NCBI GenBank assembly: GCA_900550385.1
Contig: URRZ01000071.1
Location: forward strand, 1-11,014
DNA from: an uncultured Coriobacteriaceae bacterium
GTDB taxonomy: Bacteria; Actinomycetota; Coriobacteriia; Coriobacteriales; Eggerthellaceae
Direction: 5' to 3'
DNA length: 11,014 bases
Position numbers and translations under genes: made by a program. Positions within the stretch are counted from its first letter, which is position 1. Each line of letters begins with the position of its first letter. Of this stretch, positions 6,235 through 11,014 are shown one piece after another. The notes beneath the pieces were generated by a model. It made no database searches, was not told the DNA's origin, and saw nothing but the letters and a program-made list of their open reading frames with translations.

Positions 6235-6335
6235 AAAGGCCCCTGGTGCCCAGAATTCGCGGGATCGCGCAGGCGAAGCGTACTTCGGTACGTGAGCTTG
6301 CGGGATCGCGCGAAGGCTGGGTGCCAGGGGCCTTT
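6235..6335 (+). repeat. Long hairpin repeat element, copy 2
   Basis: A 101-base near-palindrome between rnpB and divIVA. Outer arms 6235-6253 and 6317-6335 pair over 19 positions, 17 Watson-Crick and two wobble (6247 with 6323, 6248 with 6322). The 63-base core (6254-6316) is homologous to copy 1 in the same orientation, with the same TTCG loop. The arms start with AAAA-GGCC and end with GGCC-TTT, so this copy could act as a two-way terminator between the converging rnpB and divIVA. The shared core and differing arms suggest more than a terminator. Confidence 0.85.
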
Positions 6336-6349
6336 GCAGCGTCGGCAAG

Positions 6350-6375
6350 TTCCGCCGGCCGGCAGGCCGGCGGAA
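6350..6375 (-). terminator. Strong GC hairpin directly after divIVA
   Basis: A perfect 11-bp stem (TTCCGCCGGCC with GGCCGGCGGAA) around a 4-base loop starts 2 bases after the divIVA TAG. It has no U-run, so it may be a hairpin-only terminator or an mRNA 3'-end protector. It sits at the end of the likely division operon. Confidence 0.55.
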
Positions 6376-6377
6376 CC

Positions 6378-7265
6378 CTAATCGATCTCCTCGAACTCGA
6401 AATCGTCGTCGACGTCGCCGAAGCCGGAAAGGTCCTTCTCGACGACCGAAGGGGTCGGCGTGGCGGCTGCGACGACCGGGGCGCCCGGAGCGGTCGGGGT
6501 CGCGTAGGCTGCGGAGCCGTCGCGGTTGATGGGAGCCTGGGTCGAAACCATGTCGTAGGGCGATTCGTCGATCAGCTCGTCCACCACGACGGGCGCTGCG
6601 GCTGCGGCGGCGACCGGCGCGGCGTCGGCCGTGCGGGCGTAATGGGAGCCGCCCGTGAACGACGAATTGGAGCCGCCCAGCTCGTTCAGGCGGCGCGACG
6701 CGTCCTCGATGAACTCGGACAGCAGGTCGCGGTACTCCTCGCGCGCGTCCTCGCGATCGTCCTCGAGCTTCTTGATGGCGTCGAGGATCTTCTGGCGATC
6801 CGCCTCGGCCTTGTCGAGGATGCGCTTGGCCTCGTCCTCGGCATCCTGGATGGTGCCGGCGGCCTCGGCCTTGGCGTTGGAGATCACGTCGTCGGCGGAG
6901 CGCTGAGCGATGATGAGCGCTTGCGCGATGGCGTTGTCGTCGGCCTTCTTCTCGTCGAGCTGCTGCTCGAGCTCGGCGACGCGGGCCTCGAGCTCGGCGA
7001 TGCGGGCGTCCTTCTCGGCGATGGCGCCGTCATCGGAAACCGGCTCGTCGTCGTAGGCGGGCTGGTCGTCCTCGATGTCGGCCGGCACGTCGAATCCGCC
7101 GAAGCGCGAATCGTCAAGCTGGTTCTCCAGCTGGGCGATCTGGTCGTTCAAACCGTCGATCTCGTCGGCCACATGCTCGAGGAAGACATCCACCTCGTCG
7201 ACATCGTAGCCTTTGCGATCGATGGAGAAGCTTTGGTTGTGGATTTCAGCCGAGGTGATAGCCAT
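6378..7265 (-). CDS. divIVA: DivIVA / Wag31-like cell division and polarity protein
   Basis: Cytoplasmic coiled-coil scaffold that gathers at curved membrane (poles and septa) and recruits division or growth proteins. In the 295-residue protein, residues 8-40 show the N-terminal DivIVA lipid-binding domain: NQSFSIDRKGYDVDEVDVFLEHV, with the usual Phe, Gly-Tyr and EVDxFL pattern. A first short coiled coil (about 36-51) is separated by an acidic loop (51-81) from a long one (about 82-195) rich in Glu, Lys, Ala and Leu. The tail (200-295) is Ala/Pro rich and disordered and ends FGDVDDDFEFEEID. The ATG follows AAGGGA by 7 bases. It is the last gene of the division cluster, 66 bases after yggT. 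Its length is near that of actinobacterial Wag31 and above that of B. subtilis DivIVA. Confidence 0.93.
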   Translation of the reverse strand: MAITSAEIHNQSFSIDRKGYDVDEVDVFLEHVADEIDGLNDQIAQLENQLDDSRFGGFDVPADIEDDQPAYDDEPVSDDGAIAEKDARIAELEARVAELEQQLDEKKADDNAIAQALIIAQRSADDVISNAKAEAAGTIQDAEDEAKRILDKAEADRQKILDAIKKLEDDREDAREEYRDLLSEFIEDASRRLNELGGSNSSFTGGSHYARTADAAPVAAAAAAPVVVDELIDESPYDMVSTQAPINRDGSAAYATPTAPGAPVVAAATPTPSVVEKDLSGFGDVDDDFEFEEID

Positions 7266-7331
7266 CTGCAGTTCCCTTCACCCTGCCCGCGTTCGCGACC
7301 AGGCATCGAGCGCCGGGGATCCCCCTGCGCG

Positions 7332-7598
7332 TTACACCAAAACGCCTACGATCAGGCGCACACCGAATTGTAATACAAGCAGCGCGACGATGGGGCTTAT
7401 GTCCACCATACCTCCAATAGGGGGTATGAAGCGCCTGAACAGATCGAGGAAGGGGTCGCACACCCTTCCCAGGACGCGGTAGATGTCGCCGATGAGCCCC
7501 GACCCCGTCGGCAGCCACGACATCAGCACGTACACGAAGATGACCATGGTGTAGGCATCGGCGATCGCGTAGATGAGGTACGCCAGGCTGGTCAGCAC
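7332..7598 (-). CDS. yggT: YggT/YlmG family small membrane protein
   Basis: An 88-residue integral membrane protein with two hydrophobic segments, about 5-28 and 68-87. Between them is the YggT signature: SWLPTGSGLIGDIYRVLGRVCDPFLDLFRRFIPPIGG carries the conserved DPFL and IPP-GG features (described here at 27-63). Family members lie next to division genes in Gram-positives and next to yggS-proC in proteobacteria. Chloroplast relatives affect nucleoid distribution, and the molecular role is not settled. The start is a GTG overlapping the proC stop by 7 bases (GTGCTGA), preceded by AAGGAG at 8 bases. This supports translational coupling. Confidence 0.88.
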   Translation of the reverse strand: MLTSLAYLIYAIADAYTMVIFVYVLMSWLPTGSGLIGDIYRVLGRVCDPFLDLFRRFIPPIGGMVDISPIVALLVLQFGVRLIVGVLV

Positions 7599-8440
7599 TT
7601 CCCCAACTCCTTAGAACGTCGGACGGCCGCCGCCACGCCCGCTGCGAGCGAGGCGCTGAAGCCGCGATCCTCCATCGCCGCGAGCGCGGCCAAGGTCGTC
7701 CCGCCGGGGCTGCACACGGCGATGCGCGTCTCCTCGGCCGAACTCCCGGTCCTCTCCATCAGCAGCGCGGTGCCCAGCACGGTCTGCAGCGCGAGGCGCT
7801 CGGCCAAGTCGGCGTCGAGCCCCTCCCCCACGCCGCCGTCGCGCAGCGCCTCGATGAGGGCGGCCACATACGCCGGGCCGGACCCGCTGACGGCGCCGAT
7901 GGCGTCCATGTCGGCCTCGTCGACGACGCAGGCCGTTCCCATGCAGGAGAACATGCCGCGCACGAACTCCAGGTCCTCGTCGGTGGCGTGGGAGCCGCGC
8001 GCCACGGCGGTAGCCCCTTGCGCCACCAGAAGCGGCGTGTTGGGCATCACCCGGACCAGGCGGCTGCCGGGCTGCAGGCCCGCCTCCAAGGCGGCGGTGG
8101 GAAGCCCTGCGGCGATGGAGACGAACAGAGGACCCGCCTCGCCGCCGCGATAGGCGTCCTTGTCGCGGATGCCGGCGAGCACGTCCATCATGACCTGGGG
8201 CTTCACCGCCAAGATCACGACGTCGGCAGCCTCGATCCCCGACCCGTCGGGAACGCATGCCGCGCCGTAGCGGTCGCTAAGCCACGCCCTGCGCTCGTCG
8301 CCGGGGTCGGCGACGGTGAAGTCCTCCGCCCGGAACGGGGCGGCGAGGCCCTCCTCCGCGCCGATGAGGCCGCCGACGATTGCCTCGCCCATCTTCCCCC
8401 CGCCGATGACGGCGAAGCGGGGATGGTCGCCGAACGGCAT
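7592..8440 (-). CDS. proC: Pyrroline-5-carboxylate reductase
   Basis: Reduces pyrroline-5-carboxylate to proline with NAD(P)H, the last step of proline synthesis, in the cytosol. The 282-residue length is slightly above the usual 270. The Rossmann start FAVIGGGKMGEAIVGG is at 9-24, LAVKPQ at 77-82, VRVMPNTP at 129-136, AVSGSGPAY at 183-191 and CSPGGTTLAAL at 243-253, all expected for ProC. The ATG shares its A with the sepF stop (TGATG) and has AAGGGGG 7 bases before it. An upstream in-frame extension lies inside sepF and is rejected. Its place between sepF and yggT merges the Gram-positive ylm cluster with the proteobacterial-type yggS-proC-yggT grouping. The link may be PLP and amino-acid homeostasis, but this is inference. 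Confidence 0.96.
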   Translation of the reverse strand: MPFGDHPRFAVIGGGKMGEAIVGGLIGAEEGLAAPFRAEDFTVADPGDERRAWLSDRYGAACVPDGSGIEAADVVILAVKPQVMMDVLAGIRDKDAYRGGEAGPLFVSIAAGLPTAALEAGLQPGSRLVRVMPNTPLLVAQGATAVARGSHATDEDLEFVRGMFSCMGTACVVDEADMDAIGAVSGSGPAYVAALIEALRDGGVGEGLDADLAERLALQTVLGTALLMERTGSSAEETRIAVCSPGGTTLAALAAMEDRGFSASLAAGVAAAVRRSKELGKC

Positions 8441-9354
8441 CACAGCACCCCCTTGCTGCGCAGCGCCGCGCGCTCGGCATCGGTCAGCGCGACCTCGCGC
8501 GTGATGGCGAACACTTTGTCGGCGACGCACTCGACGCGGGCGTCCAGGGCGCTCGCCACGCCGAAGGAGAAGTCCAGGACGCGCTTGGACAGGTCGTCGG
8601 AGGTCTGGCGCAGCGACAGCACCACGGCGTCGCCCGCCTTCAGGACCTTGGCGATGCGCTCGACGTCCGCATACGCGGTGGGCATGAGCACCGAGAGGGA
8701 GCGCGAGGGATCGTGCGTGGGAGCGCCCGATCCCGAGTACGCCTCGTAGGGGTCGAACGCGCCCTTGCCCGCAGCCGCCGGCGCGGCGGCGGATGCCTGC
8801 CGGTCCGCCGGGGCGGCACCCGACGTGCTCGGCGTGAACAGGGACTCCAGCCCCTCGGAGCGCGACTGCCCCGCATCGCGCGCGGCGGCGACGTAGGCGG
8901 GGGACGACGGCGCGGGTTGCGACGAGTTAACCATGGTGCGGTCGCCGCGGCGCAGGGACGCCCCCGACGACGCCGAGGTGACATGGCGCGCCGGAAGGGG
9001 GTCCCTGTTGAGGCTTTCCGGGATCCTCGTGTGCGCGCGCACATCGTCGATGGACACCAGGCGGGGAAACCCGCCATCCGAGCGGCCGGCGCGCGAGGAG
9101 GCGCGCGGCGCGCGGGTCGTCACCGCGTCGGGCGCGTCGTAGCGCGTCCCGGTGTAGGTCTGGTCCTCGTAGTCGGGGCCGTATTCGGCGAACTCGTCGT
9201 AGGCCCCGTCGTAACCGTCGCCGTAGTCGTCGGCGTAATCGTCATCGTAGTAGCCGTCGCCCATCGCGTCGCGCCCGCCGCCGTCGGCGAAGCCCAGCTT
9301 GGATTTCAGCCCGTCGAAGACGCCCCTGTCAGATTTCCTCTTAGGAAGCTCCAT
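8440..9354 (-). CDS. sepF: SepF cell division protein with long disordered linker
   Basis: Membrane anchor and bundling partner of FtsZ in Gram-positives. The conserved SepF core is at the C-terminus, about 218-304 of 304: RSLSVLMPTAYADVERIAKVL, then a GDAVVLSL strand, DLSKRVLDFSFGVASAL and a final VFAIT strand. The N-terminal 20 residues are basic and could form the membrane-binding helix (KRKSDRGVFDGLKSKLGFA). Next comes a Tyr/Asp/Gly-rich stretch (about 33-75) and then a Ser/Ala/Pro-rich region to about 215, both apparently disordered. B. subtilis SepF is about 150 residues, so the linker is roughly doubled. The ATG follows AGGTGG by 5 bases. Two GTG codons 6 and 9 bases upstream (9360, 9363) are alternative starts that would use GGAG further upstream. 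The stop overlaps proC. Confidence 0.9.
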   Translation of the reverse strand: MELPKRKSDRGVFDGLKSKLGFADGGGRDAMGDGYYDDDYADDYGDGYDGAYDEFAEYGPDYEDQTYTGTRYDAPDAVTTRAPRASSRAGRSDGGFPRLVSIDDVRAHTRIPESLNRDPLPARHVTSASSGASLRRGDRTMVNSSQPAPSSPAYVAAARDAGQSRSEGLESLFTPSTSGAAPADRQASAAAPAAAGKGAFDPYEAYSGSGAPTHDPSRSLSVLMPTAYADVERIAKVLKAGDAVVLSLRQTSDDLSKRVLDFSFGVASALDARVECVADKVFAITREVALTDAERAALRSKGVL

Positions 9355-9448
9355 GCTCACCACCTGCTCCGATTACTCCCGGCATCCGTTCCGCCGGCCA
9401 TGCGCGCGTCCGCCGGGCGAAGCGCGCCGCGGCCTCCCCCAACTGCCC

Positions 9449-10141
9449 CTAGGCTTCGAAGCCCTCGGAGAAAACCGCACGTCCAATGCGAATCATGGTA
9501 GCGCCCGCGGCAACCGCTTCACGCCAGTCCTCGCTCATGCCCATAGAAAGCCCATCGAATGAAGCGGCCCTGTCGGCGTCCAACCCGCACCGCAGCTCGG
9601 CATGCAGCCGGGCGAGCCCGTCGAACACCTCGCGCGCGACCCGCAGGTCGCCTTGCGGGGCCATGGTCATCAAGCCGCGGACGCGGACATGGGGAAGCCC
9701 GACGCACGCTTCCAGCAGCTCGCGGGCCCGATCGGGGGCCACGCCGCCCTTGCTCCGCTCCCCCGACACGTTGACCTCCAACAGCACGTCCTGGACGCGT
9801 CCGAGCCGGGCCGCGGCGGCGTCGATCTTGCGGGCGTGCTCCTCCTGGAACAGCGAGTGGATCAGCGTCGCGTGCGCGACGATGTCGCGGATGCGCCTCG
9901 ATTGGATGTTCCCGATGAAATGCCAGCGGGCATCGGGCAGCGCCGCCGCCTTGCGCACGAGCTCGTCGGGGCGGTTCTCCCCGAAGTCGCGCGCGCCCGC
10001 GGATGCCGCCTCGGCAACCTGGTCGGGGCCGACCGTCTTCGACACCGCGATGAGCCGCACCGATCGCGCATCGCGCCCCGCACGCGCGCACTCGCGCTCC
10101 AACTCCGCCTTCACATCGAGATACCGCTGGGCCGTCCCCAT
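9449..10141 (-). CDS. yggS: YggS/YlmE family PLP homeostasis protein (PLPBP)
   Basis: A 230-residue single-domain PLP-binding protein with the alanine-racemase-like barrel. It has no known catalytic reaction and keeps PLP and amino-acid pools balanced. LIAVSKTVGPDQV has the PLP Schiff-base Lys at 35. FGENRPDEL follows, then WHFIGNIQSRR, LEVNVSGERSKGG, VRGLMTMAP and LSMGMSEDWREAVAAGATMIRIGRAVF, in family order. The usual IGHLQ is IGNIQ here, and the end reads GRAVFS where many relatives have GTAIFG; both are mild changes. The ATG is well supported by GGGGAGG at 7 bases. It lies 16 bases after pgeF and about 94 bases before sepF, in the position of ylmE in the B. subtilis cluster. Confidence 0.94.
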   Translation of the reverse strand: MGTAQRYLDVKAELERECARAGRDARSVRLIAVSKTVGPDQVAEAASAGARDFGENRPDELVRKAAALPDARWHFIGNIQSRRIRDIVAHATLIHSLFQEEHARKIDAAAARLGRVQDVLLEVNVSGERSKGGVAPDRARELLEACVGLPHVRVRGLMTMAPQGDLRVAREVFDGLARLHAELRCGLDADRAASFDGLSMGMSEDWREAVAAGATMIRIGRAVFSEGFEA

Positions 10142-10157
10142 GCTCGCACCTCCCCTT

Positions 10158-11014
10158 TCATCGAAGCCTCACCGCCAACGCGCCGTGCCTGCCGCAGGTG
10201 CCGCCCGAGGCGCGGTACGAGAAGAACTCCCCGGCACGGCATTTCGTGCACACGTCCGCGCAGGCGATGCGATCGGGCGCGATGCCCGCGCGGACAAGAT
10301 CGGCCGACACCGCCTCCGCGAGGCTGACATGGCGCGCATCGGGCGCCGCCGCCTCGCCGAACGCGTCGCGGAAGCGCTCCACCACGTCGGGGCCGCATTC
10401 GAAGCACTCCCCGTGGATATGGGGCCCTATGTAGGCGTTGCAGGCCGAAGGCTCGACGCCGTCCCCGGCATCGAGCGCGGCGAGGCTGCGCGCCGCTTTT
10501 CCGGCGATGCCGGCGACGGCGCCGCGCCATCCCGCATGGGCGACGGCGAAGCGGCCCGTCGGCGACACGATGATGACCGGGGTGCAGTCCGCGAAGCACA
10601 GCAGCGCCGCAACGTCGGGCACGGACACCGCCAGGAAATCGGCGCCTTGCCCCGCCTCGGAGCGGGCCCGGGAGATGGACGCATCGTCGGCGCCGTCGAC
10701 GACCACGCCGTGCGTGCCGTGCACCTGGCTCGGGACGACGAGCTGCGCGCGCGGGGCGCCGACCGCCTCCAGCAGCAGCTCGCGATTTCGCAGCACCGCC
10801 TCGGGGTCGTCGCCCACATGCGATCCGAGGTTGAGGGAATCGAAGGGAGGGGCGCTCACACCGCCCTCCCTCCCCGTGAAGGCGATGCGCACGCCCACGG
10901 CGCGCGCCAAGCCCTCGTCGATGAGCGCAGGAATGCGTCGCGGGGCGGGCCGGGGGGCGGGGGGGGGGGGGGGGGGGGGGGGTGCGCGGGCGGCGGCACG
11001 CCGGGCCGCCGCCC
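10158..11014 (-). CDS. pgeF: PgeF/YlmD family purine nucleoside phosphorylase (laccase-domain protein), start unresolved
   Basis: Member of the YfiH/YlmD (DUF152, Cu-oxidase_4) family. Relatives act as metal-dependent purine nucleoside phosphorylases or adenosine deaminases, and E. coli YfiH has a peptidoglycan-editing role. Numbering from the TTG at 10910, FTGREGGVS is at 11-19 and SLNLGSHVGDDPE at 25-37. The three metal ligands are present: His64 in QVHG, Cys109 in ADCTP and His125 in AHAGWRG. The C-terminus has CTKC and FFSYRASGGTCGR. TTG is the only start codon in this frame within the window. The codons before it still read like protein (IPALIDEG) and the frame stays open to the edge, but through a 24-G run that is probably an artefact. 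The 5' end is therefore given as partial. It is the first visible gene of the ylm-type operon, 16 bases before yggS. Confidence 0.85.
   Translation of the reverse strand, partial: AAARRAAARAPPPPPPPPAPRPAPRRIPALIDEGLARAVGVRIAFTGREGGVSAPPFDSLNLGSHVGDDPEAVLRNRELLLEAVGAPRAQLVVPSQVHGTHGVVVDGADDASISRARSEAGQGADFLAVSVPDVAALLCFADCTPVIIVSPTGRFAVAHAGWRGAVAGIAGKAARSLAALDAGDGVEPSACNAYIGPHIHGECFECGPDVVERFRDAFGEAAAPDARHVSLAEAVSADLVRAGIAPDRIACADVCTKCRAGEFFSYRASGGTCGRHGALAVRLR
10959..10982. repeat. 24-base G homopolymer
   Basis: An uninterrupted run of 24 G follows a GGGGGGC stretch. On the coding strand it gives eight proline codons before the recognisable part of pgeF. Such a run is very rare in bacterial genes and lies 32 bases from the window end, so an assembly or sequencing artefact is more likely than a phase-variable tract. 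Confidence 0.9.
10988..11014. repeat. Perfect 10-bp inverted repeat at the window end
   Basis: GGGCGGCGGC and GCCGCCGCCC flank a 7-base loop and end exactly at the last base. Directly after the G run this looks like fold-back or low-quality sequence at a contig end. A natural hairpin is possible but not supported by anything else. Confidence 0.6.

Noticed and set aside
5536..6335. The two hairpin elements as ends of an insertion sequence or composite transposon carrying rnpB
   Set aside because: The copies are in direct orientation, no transposase or target duplication is seen, and rnpB is a housekeeping RNA in a conserved form.
5536..6335. CRISPR array
   Set aside because: There are only two copies about 690 bases apart, with no regular spacers and no cas genes.
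6246..7373. Open frame of about 375 codons on the + strand opposite divIVA
   Set aside because: The Leu/Val/Gly-rich repeats are the reverse of the DivIVA coiled-coil codons, and it starts inside the hairpin repeat.
9364..9448. Promoter or structured leader before sepF
   Set aside because: The 85 bases are GC-rich with several small possible stems but no convincing -10/-35 pair or known motif.

Overview
The window looks like about 11 kb of chromosome from a high-GC, Gram-positive, probably anaerobic actinobacterium. A Coriobacteriia/Eggerthellaceae-like genome is my best guess. This is inferred from the GC-rich third codon positions, the DivIVA/SepF/YlmD-type division cluster, a class A RNase P RNA and a short-form ThiC; it is not proven by a marker gene. 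Ten protein genes, one RNA gene, one riboswitch and a repeat-rich island can be supported. Both window edges cut through genes.

Left part (1-2514, + strand): the 3' part of S-adenosylhomocysteine hydrolase (ahcY), then a two-domain protein with a SixA-type histidine phosphatase joined to a CHAD domain. The latter meets thiD tail to tail, and the two genes share one CTAG as their stop codons.

Thiamine block (2511-5497, - strand): thiN (thiamine pyrophosphokinase), then a TPP riboswitch leader, then thiC and thiD overlapping by ATGA. ThiC makes HMP-P from AIR, ThiD phosphorylates HMP and HMP-P, and ThiN turns thiamine into TPP, the ligand of the riboswitch. ThiN lies upstream of the riboswitch and appears to have its own promoter.

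Non-coding island (5498-6377): RNase P RNA (rnpB, + strand) is surrounded by structured repeats. Two long hairpin elements share a 63-base core at 55 of 63 positions but have unrelated outer arms, each self-complementary. A REPIN-like inverted pair of 27-base REP units lies just after rnpB, and a GC-rich hairpin follows divIVA. This island is the least explained and most interesting part of the window.

Division cluster (6378 to the right edge, - strand): in transcription order pgeF/ylmD, yggS/ylmE, sepF/ylmF, proC, yggT/ylmG, divIVA. This is the cluster that usually lies downstream of ftsZ in Gram-positives, with proC inserted between sepF and yggT. Spacings are short or overlapping up to yggT, so an operon is likely. 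SepF tethers FtsZ to the membrane, DivIVA marks curved membrane and poles, YggT is a small membrane protein, YggS handles PLP balance, and PgeF belongs to the multicopper-like purine nucleoside phosphorylase/laccase family.

The right edge holds a 24-G homopolymer and a perfect 10-bp inverted repeat. These look more like a contig-end artefact than biology, and they leave the pgeF start unresolved.
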